A stretch of DNA of 64,000 nucleotides. Source: Pleomorphomonas diazotrophica. GTDB lineage: Bacteria; Pseudomonadota; Alphaproteobacteria; Rhizobiales; Pleomorphomonadaceae. The translations under genes were made by a program, and so were the position numbers. The notes under the pieces are model-generated. The model saw only the letters and a list, made by a program, of their open reading frames with translations. It ran no database searches and was not told where the DNA came from. Of this stretch, positions 42,630 through 50,749 are shown one piece after another. The stretch lies in the NCBI RefSeq assembly GCF_002844595.1, contig NZ_PJNW01000014.1, forward strand, positions 1 through 64,000, read 5' to 3'. Within the stretch, counting starts at the first letter, position 1; every line of letters starts with the position of its first letter.

Positions 42630-44726
42630 TCAGGGCTTGCCGTCGACTGGCCGGAGTTCAAGAAGAATGGCAGTTTCCGGCCGTTGCATCGGCAAGGGCA
42701 GGCCGGCGCTCGCCAGCGCTGCCGCACTGAAGGACATCTCGCCGGACAATAGTTTCGTCTGGCCGTCGCTCATCCGGATGAAGCCGGAGGGGCAATCGCC
42801 GTGGACGGCGGCGATCCGCCATTTCCGCTCGGGCGCTCCGGGCAGGCGGAGCGTCAGCGGTTCCGGCTGCTCGGCGATCATGGTTGGTCCCTGCGCCACG
42901 AAGACGGCGGCATGGTCGGTCGTCATGGCGCCCCAGACGTAGCGGCCGTCACGCGGGTCGAGATTGAAATTGGCGCCCGGTGCGTGGAGGAGCGGCCTCA
43001 GGCGCTTGTGGAGTGCGATAAGCCCGGCAAGTTCGGTGCGTTCCTCGGCGCTCATGTCGAGCGGGTTGAGCTCGACACCGAGGTGATAGGCCAGCGCCAC
43101 CAGGACGCGGAAGGTCAGCGACAGCGTCCGGCCGGACTGATGGCTGGGATTGGCCGAGACGTGGGCGCCCATGATCTCCGGCGGCAGGAACAGGCTGGCG
43201 CCGCGCTGGATTTCCAGCCGATCGAGGGCGTCGGTGCAGTCCGACGTCCAGACCCGCTGGGTGTTGCCGAGCGCGCCATAGTCGGTGCGCCCGCCGCCGG
43301 ACGAGCAGCTCTCGATCTCGACATGCGGGAAGGCGGCGCGCACGCGGGCCATCAGCGCATGGACGGCTCGGGTCTGGGCCGTGGTGACCGCGCGGCCCTC
43401 GGCGCCGCCGACGTGGGTGAGGTCGCGGTTCATGTCCCACTTGATGTAGGAAACGGCGAGCGACCCCAGCACCGCCGCGATCTTCTCGAACAGATAGTCG
43501 GTGACCTCGGGCCTTGTCAGGTCGAGCGCCTGCTGGTTGCGCGAGCGCAGCAGGGGGCGCCCGTTCACCTTGAGGGCCCAGTCGGGATGGGTGCGGTAGA
43601 GGTCGGACTCCTCGTTGACCATCTCAGGCTCGAACCAGATGCCGAACTGCATGCCGAGCGAGGTGACGTGGTCGACAAGCGGCTTCAGCCCATCCGGATA
43701 CTTGCGGCGATCGACGATCCAGTCGCCAAGCGAGGTGGTGTCGTCGTCGCGGCGGCCGAACCAGCCGTCGTCGAGAACGAAGCGCTCGATGCCCAGGGCA
43801 GCGGCGGCGTCGGCCTGCGCCTTCAGGGACTCGAGGCGGTGGTCGAAATAGTTGCCTTCCCAGGTGTTGAGCGTCACCGGCCGCGGGCTCATGGCGCCAC
43901 CCGGCCAGGAGAGGATTTCCGCGCGGACGAAGGCCTGCAGCGCCGCCGCGTTCTCGGCGGCATAGGCGACGGGGCTCTGGTAGCTCTCGTCTTTCGACAG
44001 GCGGATCTCGCCTGGCTCGAACAGCCCGCCGAGATGGACGAGACGGCGGCCGTCGTCGAGCGTGTCGACGGCGACGAGATGGTTGCCGCTCCAGCCGAGG
44101 TGGAAGGCGAAGCTCGCATCGCCGACCGCAACGCCGAGATAGGGCTGCCGGTCATGGCTGGTGCGGCCGCGCCGGTTCTCCTGAAGCGTGATGCCGGGTT
44201 CGAGGCGATGACGCTGGATCTGGAACTCCCGTCCCCACATGCCGGTGAAGCGGGTGACCGTGGCTTCGCCTGCCGGCAGCAGGAAGCTGCCGGCCATGCA
44301 GCGATCAAGCGTGTAGATGCCATCCTTCACCGAGGTGAGGCGGGTGGAGAGGCCGAAGACACCGGTCTCGCTTGCCCGGATGGCAATCTCGATGTCGATG
44401 CCGGCCACGCCGTCGCTGGCGGCGAGCACGGTGGTTGCGCCGTCACGGCGGACGGTCCAGCCGGCAAAGTCGAGCAGGAAGTCGCGGCCGTCACGGTGGC
44501 CCGAGATGGCCGGCCAGCCGAAGGCGCCGAGCCCGGCTACCGGCAGAAGCACCGCATAGGGGGCGTCGACATCCATGCCGTTGATGCGGCTCGAGCGCGG
44601 CGCGTCCGGCCAGAAATCCGGTGCTGCCGCGCCGCGGCCGAAGGCGAGGATCTCCGGCATGCCGCGCTCGGGCAGGCCGAGGGCAAGCGAGAGCGGACCG
44701 GCGGAGAGGGTGAGGGTGGACGGCAT
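42630..44726 (-). CDS. Alpha-galactosidase, GH36 family
   Basis: A 698-residue GH36 enzyme. The N-terminal beta-supersandwich (about 1-280) precedes a barrel with RFVLDDGWFGRRDDD, FGIWFEPEMVNEESDLYR, the nucleophile motif YIKWDMNRD (Asp431) and the acid/base segment VWTSDCTDA (about Asp496); SCSSGGGRTDYG is the GH36 loop between them. No signal peptide, so it splits melibiose/raffinose-type sugars in the cytoplasm. Start MPSTLTLSAG at 44726 was chosen; an ATG at 44756 would add ten residues. It lies upstream of the AGE gene in the same direction, 167 bp apart. Confidence 0.92.
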   Translation of the reverse strand: MPSTLTLSAGPLSLALGLPERGMPEILAFGRGAAAPDFWPDAPRSSRINGMDVDAPYAVLLPVAGLGAFGWPAISGHRDGRDFLLDFAGWTVRRDGATTVLAASDGVAGIDIEIAIRASETGVFGLSTRLTSVKDGIYTLDRCMAGSFLLPAGEATVTRFTGMWGREFQIQRHRLEPGITLQENRRGRTSHDRQPYLGVAVGDASFAFHLGWSGNHLVAVDTLDDGRRLVHLGGLFEPGEIRLSKDESYQSPVAYAAENAAALQAFVRAEILSWPGGAMSPRPVTLNTWEGNYFDHRLESLKAQADAAAALGIERFVLDDGWFGRRDDDTTSLGDWIVDRRKYPDGLKPLVDHVTSLGMQFGIWFEPEMVNEESDLYRTHPDWALKVNGRPLLRSRNQQALDLTRPEVTDYLFEKIAAVLGSLAVSYIKWDMNRDLTHVGGAEGRAVTTAQTRAVHALMARVRAAFPHVEIESCSSGGGRTDYGALGNTQRVWTSDCTDALDRLEIQRGASLFLPPEIMGAHVSANPSHQSGRTLSLTFRVLVALAYHLGVELNPLDMSAEERTELAGLIALHKRLRPLLHAPGANFNLDPRDGRYVWGAMTTDHAAVFVAQGPTMIAEQPEPLTLRLPGAPERKWRIAAVHGDCPSGFIRMSDGQTKLLSGEMSFSAAALASAGLPLPMQRPETAILLELRPVDGKP

Positions 44727-44853
44727 GGACGGACCCCGGCAGGTTGATTCAGTCAAGAAAGAAGGGGCGGCACAGAATTCCCCGCGCGATCCCTTCCTTC
44801 GTCGTCCTGCCGGTATAATTCGTCCTCAGGTGGCTATTCCAGCGACATTTGGA

Positions 44854-44882
44854 GGGAATCGGCGTTTTGAGCCGAGATTCCC
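44854..44882 (-). terminator. Hairpin downstream of znuA-like gene
   Basis: GGGAATC (44854-44860) pairs with GATTCCC (44876-44882), with an inner GGC/GCC pairing. It lies about 40 bp past the ZnuA-like stop on the minus strand. No clear T-run. Confidence 0.4.
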
Positions 44883-44923
44883 TGCCGCCAGCACGAAATT
44901 ACTTGTCTGGAAGCTCGGTTGCG

Positions 44924-45847
44924 TCACCGCTTGGATGCAAGCGCCTCGGTGAGCGTGCGGATGTTGTGCCTGATCATCTCGACATAGGTCGGCGCGGGTC
45001 CATCCTTGGCCGACAGGGCATCCGTGTAGAGCTCGCCGCCGACCACGGCCTGGGTCTCGGCGGCGATCTGGTCGACCAGCCGGCGGTCCTTGATGTTCTC
45101 GACGAAAATGGCGGGAATGGCGTCGTCGCGGATCTGCCGGATGATGCGCGCAACGTCGGCAGCCGAGGCTTCGGATTCAGTGCTGACGCCCTCGGGAGCG
45201 AGAAGGGTCAGGCCATAGGCGGCGCCGAAGTAGCCGAAGGCGTCATGGCTCGTAATGATCTTGCGCCGCTCGGTCGGCAGCGCCGCCATGGCGGCGCGGA
45301 CCTCGGCGTCGAGAGCTTCCAACTCGGCGACATAGGCGGCGGCATTGGCGTCATAGATCGCCTTGCCCTCGGGATCGGCGGCGTCGAGGCCGGCGGCAAT
45401 GTTCTTCACATAGGTGACGGCGTTGGCGACATCCTGCCAGGCGTGGGGGTCGGTGCCATGATGGTCATGATCGGCGTGATCCGCCTCGGCATGCTCGCCC
45501 TCGTCCTCCTCGGCCATTTCACGCGCCGCAATGCCCTGTGAGGCCACCGTCACCGGCCCAGCGTAGCCGGAGGCTTCGGCGAGGCGGTCCATCCATCCCT
45601 CGAAGCCGAGGCCGTTGACGACAAGGAGCTTGGCGGCGGCGACGGCTTTGACGTCGTCGGGCGTCGGCTCGTAGACATGGGCGTCGCCATCGGGACCGAC
45701 CAGGGTGGTGACGGCGACGCGGTCGCCGCCGACGCGGCCAACCATGTCCCCGAGAATGGAAAAGGATGCGATCACCGGCAGTCGATCGGCGGCAAAGGCG
45801 GGGCCGGCCAGCAAGACCAGCAGGGACGCGACAAGCAAGCGGTTCAT
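44924..45847 (-). CDS. znuA: Metal ABC transporter substrate-binding protein (ZnuA-like)
   Basis: A 307-residue cluster A-I binding protein. Signal peptide MNRLLVASLLVLLAGPAFA cut before ADRL; then VASFSILGDMV-like start, DAHVYEPTPDD, a His/Asp/Glu-rich loop (EHAEADHADHDHHGTDPHAW, about 133-155) typical of zinc-specific ZnuA, HDAFGYF and FVENIKDRR. No permease or ATPase gene is adjacent, so it is either an orphan or works with ZnuBC encoded elsewhere. A Zur-like palindrome lies 12 bp upstream of the start codon. Confidence 0.9.
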   Translation of the reverse strand: MNRLLVASLLVLLAGPAFAADRLPVIASFSILGDMVGRVGGDRVAVTTLVGPDGDAHVYEPTPDDVKAVAAAKLLVVNGLGFEGWMDRLAEASGYAGPVTVASQGIAAREMAEEDEGEHAEADHADHDHHGTDPHAWQDVANAVTYVKNIAAGLDAADPEGKAIYDANAAAYVAELEALDAEVRAAMAALPTERRKIITSHDAFGYFGAAYGLTLLAPEGVSTESEASAADVARIIRQIRDDAIPAIFVENIKDRRLVDQIAAETQAVVGGELYTDALSAKDGPAPTYVEMIRHNIRTLTEALASKR

Positions 45848-45859
45848 GGAACCCTCTAT

Positions 45860-45877
45860 GTTATGTTATAACATAAC
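45860..45877. promoter_or_regulatory. Putative Zur operator
   Basis: GTTATGTTATAACATAAC is a perfect 18-bp palindrome containing TGTTATAACA, close to the Zur box. It is 12 bp upstream of the ZnuA-like start, ideal for repression by zinc-bound Zur. An Mur/Fur-family site is the alternative. Confidence 0.65.
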
Positions 45878-45990
45878 TATGGTTGGCTGGAACATGCGGT
45901 GCTGTCAAGGGTGGTGTGCCATGGCGCGGTCCACGAGGAGAGGTCATCGACGCGAGGACGTGCCATCTCGGGACGAAGCCACCAATGAAA

Positions 45991-46221
45991 TCAGGCGCCT
46001 CTGGCGATGATGAAACGCAGGACAGCCCCCTCTTTTTTCTCCTCGACGAGCCGATGGCCCTGTTCGCGGCAGAAATGGGGAATGTCGATCGCCGCCATCG
46101 GATCGGTCGCCTCGACGATGAGCAGATCGCCGGCCGCCAATGCGCGCAAGGCCTTGCCGGTCCTCAGCACCGGTAGCGGGCAGTTCAGCCCCTTGAGATC
46201 GAGAAGCGATGCCTCGGCCAT
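45991..46221 (-). CDS. tusA: TusA-like sulfurtransferase
   Basis: A 76-residue SirA/TusA/YedF-family protein with the hallmark LDLKGLNCPLPVLRTGKAL (catalytic Cys in C-P-x-P) and DPMAAIDIPHFCREQGH. TusA relays persulphide sulphur, for example to tRNA 2-thiouridine synthesis. It begins 2 bp after the stop of a small membrane ORF and follows SCO1, so it belongs to that operon. Confidence 0.92.
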   Translation of the reverse strand: MAEASLLDLKGLNCPLPVLRTGKALRALAAGDLLIVEATDPMAAIDIPHFCREQGHRLVEEKKEGAVLRFIIARGA

Positions 46222-46223
46222 GG

Positions 46224-46394
46224 TCAGGGCAGGGCGCTGCGGCAGAGATCGACGAAGGCGCGGACACCGTCCGACCCGGCCGACAGCGCAACGCCGAAGG
46301 CAATGACCGCGATGGGCAGGGCAAGCGAGGCCAGATGATCGGACAGCCGGATGCGCTTGGTTGTGTCCTTTTCGGTGCCGTGTCGATCAGTCAT
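46224..46394 (-). CDS. Small hypothetical membrane protein (56 aa)
   Basis: A 56-residue ORF: a charged N-terminus (MTDRHGTEKDTTKRIRLS), one hydrophobic helix (about residues 20-38, LASLALPIAVIAFGVALSA) and a short tail with one Cys. It starts 4 bp after the SCO1 stop and ends 2 bp before the tusA start, which strongly supports it as a real gene in the operon. No family recognised. A membrane link to cytochrome oxidase assembly would fit the context but is a guess. Confidence 0.6.
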   Translation of the reverse strand: MTDRHGTEKDTTKRIRLSDHLASLALPIAVIAFGVALSAGSDGVRAFVDLCRSALP

Positions 46395-46398
46395 CGGC

Positions 46399-46998
46399 TC
46401 AACTCCCGGCGATCAGGGTCTTCAGCTTGTTGAGAGCGACCTCCTGATCTTCCATGTAGGCGATGGTCCCGCGAAAACGGCCATCGGCGTCGAACATGAA
46501 GCTCGAGGCCGTGTGGTCCATGGCATAGTCGCCATCCGTGCCGGGCACCTTGCGCGCATAGATGCGGAAGGTCTTGATGGCGGCGTCCACCTGTTCCCGG
46601 CTGCCGGAAAGACCGACCACGATATCGCCGAAGGACGACAGGTAATCCTTCAGTACCGCCGGGGTGTCGCGCTCGGGATCGACGGTGACGAACAACAGGT
46701 CGACCTTGGAGGCGTCGGGGCCGAGCTTCTCCTTCAGCGCCGCGTATTCGCCGAGCGTGGTCGGGCAGACGTCGGGGCAATGAGTATAGCCGAAGAAAAT
46801 GACGTGAGGCCGACCGGCAAAGGTCTTGTCGGTGACGGCGCGGCCGTTCATGTCGACGAGGGTGAAGGGCCCGCCGATGTCGCTTGCCGCGACGCTGGCG
46901 TTTTCCATGAAGGGAAGACGGCCGCCGAAGACCAACCAGGCGGTGGCGCCGAACAGCACCGCGACCAGCAGCCAGACGATGATGCGAACAGCCTTCAT
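46399..46998 (-). CDS. SCO1/SenC family copper chaperone
   Basis: A 199-residue membrane-anchored thioredoxin-fold protein. One N-terminal helix (about 4-24), then FFGYTHCPDVCPTTL with the copper-binding CxxxC, VDPERDTP, and the third ligand His in MDHTASSFM. SCO proteins load or reduce the CuA site of cytochrome c oxidase. Start ATG 46998 places the helix correctly; the upstream ATG at 47016 adds six residues. It heads the SCO1 - small ORF - TusA run. Confidence 0.92.
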   Translation of the reverse strand: MKAVRIIVWLLVAVLFGATAWLVFGGRLPFMENASVAASDIGGPFTLVDMNGRAVTDKTFAGRPHVIFFGYTHCPDVCPTTLGEYAALKEKLGPDASKVDLLFVTVDPERDTPAVLKDYLSSFGDIVVGLSGSREQVDAAIKTFRIYARKVPGTDGDYAMDHTASSFMFDADGRFRGTIAYMEDQEVALNKLKTLIAGS

Positions 46999-47099
46999 GA
47001 GTTCCTCGACGGGCAATGGCCGGCGGGGCCGGCTCGCTTCCAGCCTAACGAAGATCGACGACGCGGGGAACGATCAATTTCACCGGCGCGAGCACGCCC

Positions 47100-47600
47100 T
47101 CAAATCAGGGCGTCGCGGCGGGCGAAGATGCCGCGCCAGCTCATGATCCCGACGAACAGCATCGACAGCGTGTCCCAACCGGCAAAGGACAGGCCGAACA
47201 GGCTGATCGGCGCATCCGAGCAGGAGACGAGGCGGGTGTTCTTGACCGCCGCCATCAGATCGGCGGCATTGCTGACCACGGTCGGGGCACCGCCGCAATC
47301 CGACGGCCCTTCCCACAGCTTCCATTCAGCACCGGTGTGATAGCCGGCGAGGATCGTGCCGGCGAGGAAAATGCCGCCGCCGACGAAATAGAGAAGACGG
47401 GAAAGGCGCGGCATGCGGGCCGACAGCAGAAGGCCGACCAGCAGCACCGGCAGACCGGCGTAGTAGAACATGCGCTCCTGCAAACAGAGCTTGCACGGCA
47501 GGTAACCGCCGATGATCTCGAAGCCCCAGGCGGCGGTAATGGCGAAAAGACCAGCCAGGAATGCAAGGCCGGGAGCACGAATGGCGGCGGGAGCGGACAT
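47100..47600 (-). CDS. Disulfide bond formation protein B (DsbB-like)
   Basis: A 166-residue four-helix membrane protein with LPCKLCLQERMFYYAGL (first redox pair CxxC) and a second Cys pair in the periplasmic loop (DCGGAP...LVSCSDAP), as expected of DsbB, which re-oxidises DsbA using quinone. Start ATG 47600 (MSAPAAIRAPGLAFLAGL) was chosen because the longer frame extends through a non-homologous Arg-rich stretch. It lies 101 bp upstream of SCO1 in the same direction. Confidence 0.88.
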   Translation of the reverse strand: MSAPAAIRAPGLAFLAGLFAITAAWGFEIIGGYLPCKLCLQERMFYYAGLPVLLVGLLLSARMPRLSRLLYFVGGGIFLAGTILAGYHTGAEWKLWEGPSDCGGAPTVVSNAADLMAAVKNTRLVSCSDAPISLFGLSFAGWDTLSMLFVGIMSWRGIFARRDALI

Positions 47601-47900
47601 GGAACACCTGATCGACGACTGCGGCGGCTCCGGCCTAACAGCTTGGAACGAGCCACGCAATCGGCGATTGGATTGTTCGGGGGCGGTTGCCGGTCGAAAA
47701 AGGCGCCCCCGGCCGCGCCTCGAAAGGCGCAACGCCGGCAGAAACGAATTCCGGGGGGCTGGGGGGCTGGATTGAGCCGGAACCCGTCCGCAGCGTCATT
47801 GCCGGGGGACGAGAGGTATCCTGCTGGCCTCACTTGGCGTCGCCAAGGCGGGAATGGGGCCAAACTGTGAAAGACGATCAGAGCTTCGTGATGGAAGGGA
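47601..47900. other. 300-bp intergenic region without gene
   Basis: Between the dsbB-like start and the stop of the DUF1674 gene. I see only a short tandem GGGGGGCT x2 near 47754-47769 and no RNA or supported ORF; the open frames are GC shadows. Confidence 0.45.
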
Positions 47901-48098
47901 CTAGAAGTCGGCAGCGATGCCCTTGACTTCCCAGTCGCCATAGCGGGCCGGCTCAAGGCCGCCGCGACCGCCGATTTCCTTCGGCCGGCTCTCGTTCATG
48001 GCGCGGCGACGCCCCTCCGCTTCGGCGAGGGCGCGTTGTGCGGCAGGCGACAACATTTTTTCGGACGCCGAGCTAGGCTTTTCGGGCGTATCGGTCAT
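47901..48098 (-). CDS. DUF1674 protein (SDHAF4-like)
   Basis: A 65-residue protein ending in the DUF1674 signature RPKEIGGRGGLEPARYGDWEVKGIAADF. This matches the eukaryotic succinate dehydrogenase assembly factor 4 family; the bacterial members are presumed to assist flavinylated SdhA. Start ATG 48098 (MTDTPEKP) was preferred to 48134. It is divergent from htpX, an order kept in many Rhizobiales. Confidence 0.85.
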   Translation of the reverse strand: MTDTPEKPSSASEKMLSPAAQRALAEAEGRRRAMNESRPKEIGGRGGLEPARYGDWEVKGIAADF

Positions 48099-48186
48099 GG
48101 GAGTATCCTTGATGGCGGGCGGGCGGCTTACCATCTTCCTTGTCTGAAATCCGGTTCAGAATAGCAGCCGGAGACCGGAAGGACAG

Positions 48187-49167
48187 ATGAATTTCTTCAA
48201 GACCTCCCTCCTCCTCGCCGCGATGACGGCGATCTTCATGGGCGCCGGTTATCTGATCGGCGGCCAGGGCGGCATGTTGATCGCGCTGGTGATCGCCGCC
48301 GGCATGAACCTCTTTTCCTATTGGAATGCCGACAAGATGGTGCTGGCGATGCACCGCGCCCGTCGTGTCGACCGGGCCAGTGCGCCTGAATACTATGGTA
48401 TCGTCGAACGGCTCGCCGCCAATGCCGGCCTGCCGATGCCGGCCGTCTACGTCATCGACAACCCGCAGCCCAACGCCTTCGCCACCGGCCGCGATCCCCA
48501 GCATGCCGCCGTGGCCGCCACCACCGGCCTCCTGCAGATGCTCGACCGCGAGGAGATCGCCGGCGTCATGGCGCACGAGCTGGCGCATGTTCAAAACCGC
48601 GATACGCTGATCATGACGGTCACCGCGACGATCGCCGGCGCCATATCGATGTTGGCCAACTTCGGCCTGTTCTTCGGCTCGATGAACCGCGACAGCGAAA
48701 ACCGCAGTCCGCTCGGCGGCATCGGCCTACTCCTGGCGGCGATCGTCGCGCCGCTCGCCGCCATGCTGGTTCAGATGGCCATTTCGCGAACGCGCGAGTA
48801 TGCCGCCGACAGGCGTGGCGCCGAGATTTCCAACAACCCTCTGGCGCTTGCCTCAGCCCTCGACAAGATCGCCGGTGCCGCCCATCGCGTGCCGAACATG
48901 ACAGCGGAGCAAAATCCTGCTACGGCGCATCTGTTCATCATCAATCCGCTGTCCGGCGCCAGGATGGACAACCTGTTTTCGACCCACCCGGATACCGGCA
49001 ACCGCATCCGCGCCCTGATGGCGATGGCGGATGATGGCGGCCTCGGGCGGCGCAGTCCCGAGCCTCAGGCAGATGGTCCCTGGACCTCGCCGCGCGGCTC
49101 GAGGGGCGGCCCATGGGGTGGGGGCGGTTCTGCCGGACGGCCTTCAAACCGTGGACCGTGGGGATGA
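48187..49167 (+). CDS. htpX: Protease HtpX
   Basis: A 326-residue membrane zinc metalloprotease that degrades misfolded membrane proteins. Two N-terminal helices (about 8-48), zinc motif HELAH in [15 protein letters not shown], two further helices, and the third ligand region [14 protein letters not shown]. The C-terminal 45 residues are Gly/Arg/Pro-rich. The stop overlaps the rsmB start by 4 bp (ATGA). Confidence 0.95.
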   Translation: MNFFKTSLLLAAMTAIFMGAGYLIGGQGGMLIALVIAAGMNLFSYWNADKMVLAMHRARRVDRASAPEYYGIVERLAANAGLPMPAVYVIDNPQPNAFATGRDPQHAAVAATTGLLQMLDREEIAGVMAHELAHVQNRDTLIMTVTATIAGAISMLANFGLFFGSMNRDSENRSPLGGIGLLLAAIVAPLAAMLVQMAISRTREYAADRRGAEISNNPLALASALDKIAGAAHRVPNMTAEQNPATAHLFIINPLSGARMDNLFSTHPDTGNRIRALMAMADDGGLGRRSPEPQADGPWTSPRGSRGGPWGGGGSAGRPSNRGPWG

Positions 49168-50603
49168 CCGCAGACAACAGTGGCCGCAAGGGCGGCGGAA
49201 AAGCCGGCAACACATTCAGGCCGGCGCGTCCCCATGACGGCCCGAAGGGCGCCTTCAAAGGCGGACGCCCGCCGCAGGCCGGTCGCCGTCCACCCCGGCC
49301 GCAGGGCATGGAAGCGCGTGCCGTTGCCGTGGCGCTGGTCGACGGGGTTCAGAAAGGCCGCCTCCTCGATGCGCTTCTGGACAAAGGTGCCGCCGCCGAG
49401 CGTTACCAGCGTCTCGACCCGCGCGATCGTGGCCTTGCCCGCGCCATCGTCGGCTATGCCTTGCGCCGCCACGGCCAGATCGACGACGCGGTCAGCCGCT
49501 TTCTGACCCGGCCGCTGCCCGACGACGCCGGCACCTTGAAGGCGGTAATCGCCGTCTCGGCCGCCCAGATCATGTTCATGGATGTCGCCGACCACGCCGC
49601 CGTGGCGCTGGGTGTCGAGCTCGCCGGTGCCGACAAGGCGGCGGCGCCGTTCAAGGGTGTCGTCAACGCCGTCCTCCGTCGCGTGTCCGAGAACAAGGCG
49701 ACCATTCTCGCCGAGCAGGACGCCATCGCCCTCAATACCCCGGCCTGGCTGATGGAGCGCTGGAGTGCCCATTACGGGGTCGACGTGGCGCGCGATATCG
49801 CCGCGATGAACGCCCTCGAACCGACGCTCGACCTCACCGTGAAGTCCGATCCGGAAGCGTGGGCTGCCCGACTGGGCGGGATCAAGCTTCCCAACGGTTC
49901 GGTGCGCCTGCCCGTCACCGGCGCGGTCGAGAAGATCGATGGTTATGAAGAGGGTGGCTGGTGGGTTCAGGATGCCGCCGCCACGCTGCCGGTTCATCTG
50001 CTCGGCGACGTCAAGGGCAAGAAGGTCGTCGATCTCTGCGCCGCTCCGGGCGGCAAGACCGCCCAGCTCGCCGCGCTCGGCGCCGATGTCACGGCCATCG
50101 ACGTGTCCTTCCACCGTCTGCAGCGGCTTGAACGCAACCTCTATCGTCTCGGTCTCAAGGCCAATCTCGTCAAGGCGGACGCCACCGAGTGGCTGGGCGG
50201 CACCTTCGACATGGTGCTGCTCGACGCGCCCTGCACCGCGACCGGCACGCTACGGCGCCACCCGGACGGCGCGGTCGGCAAGAAGCCGGCCGACGTGCCG
50301 ACGCTCGCGGCCGTGCAGCGCCGCCTGATCGATCAGGCGATCCGCATGCTGAGGCCGGGCGGTCTTCTCGTCTATTCCACCTGCTCGCTGGAGCCGGAGG
50401 AGGGGCAGGATCAGATTCGCCGATTGAGGCTGATCGAGGCGCCGCTCGACGTGGTGCCGGTGACGGCGGACGAGGTGTTCGGCCTTTCCGAGATCGTCAC
50501 GCCGGAGGGCTTCATCCGTACCCTGCCGTCGCACCTCAAGCAGGACGATGCCCGGCTTTCCGGCCTCGACGGCTTCTTTGCCGCCCGCCTCCGTCGGCAG
50601 TGA
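49164..50603 (+). CDS. rsmB: 16S rRNA (cytosine-5) methyltransferase RsmB-like
   Basis: A 479-residue protein: a Gly/Lys-rich disordered leader of about 45 residues, a NusB-like RNA-binding domain (about 50-190) and a SAM-dependent methyltransferase (about 200-478) with [19 protein letters not shown], the [15 protein letters not shown] Cys and the catalytic [11 protein letters not shown] Cys. Expected to methylate C967-equivalent of 16S rRNA. Start ATG 49164 overlaps the htpX stop. It is followed by heparinase and purH as in many Rhizobiales. Confidence 0.92.
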   Translation: MTADNSGRKGGGKAGNTFRPARPHDGPKGAFKGGRPPQAGRRPPRPQGMEARAVAVALVDGVQKGRLLDALLDKGAAAERYQRLDPRDRGLARAIVGYALRRHGQIDDAVSRFLTRPLPDDAGTLKAVIAVSAAQIMFMDVADHAAVALGVELAGADKAAAPFKGVVNAVLRRVSENKATILAEQDAIALNTPAWLMERWSAHYGVDVARDIAAMNALEPTLDLTVKSDPEAWAARLGGIKLPNGSVRLPVTGAVEKIDGYEEGGWWVQDAAATLPVHLLGDVKGKKVVDLCAAPGGKTAQLAALGADVTAIDVSFHRLQRLERNLYRLGLKANLVKADATEWLGGTFDMVLLDAPCTATGTLRRHPDGAVGKKPADVPTLAAVQRRLIDQAIRMLRPGGLLVYSTCSLEPEEGQDQIRRLRLIEAPLDVVPVTADEVFGLSEIVTPEGFIRTLPSHLKQDDARLSGLDGFFAARLRRQ

Positions 50604-50692
50604 CAGGGGCTGCCGGGCCGACAACCGATAAAATTGATCGGTCTCGCATACCACTTGGTAACCAAGGTGGGCGTCTCATGCCGTGATGAGCG

Positions 50693-50710
50693 CCTCCGGT
50701 TTGCCGGAGG
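50693..50710 (+). repeat. Hairpin between rsmB and heparinase genes
   Basis: CCTCCGG (50693-50699), loop TTTG, CCGGAGG (50704-50710). It sequesters the GGAGG that would serve an ATG at 50714, which supports the downstream ATG 50750 as the real heparinase start. Confidence 0.5.
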
Positions 50711-50749
50711 GCAATGATTCTTGCTCCAGCACCGAAAGGGGGCCTGACG

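Noticed and set aside
42801-44747. 648-codon plus-strand frame antisense to GH36
   Set aside because: GH36 motifs on the minus strand are decisive.
45883-46306. Short plus-strand frames upstream of znuA-like and over tusA
   Set aside because: They overlap the TusA gene or lack ribosome-binding sites and motifs; TusA on the minus strand is clear.
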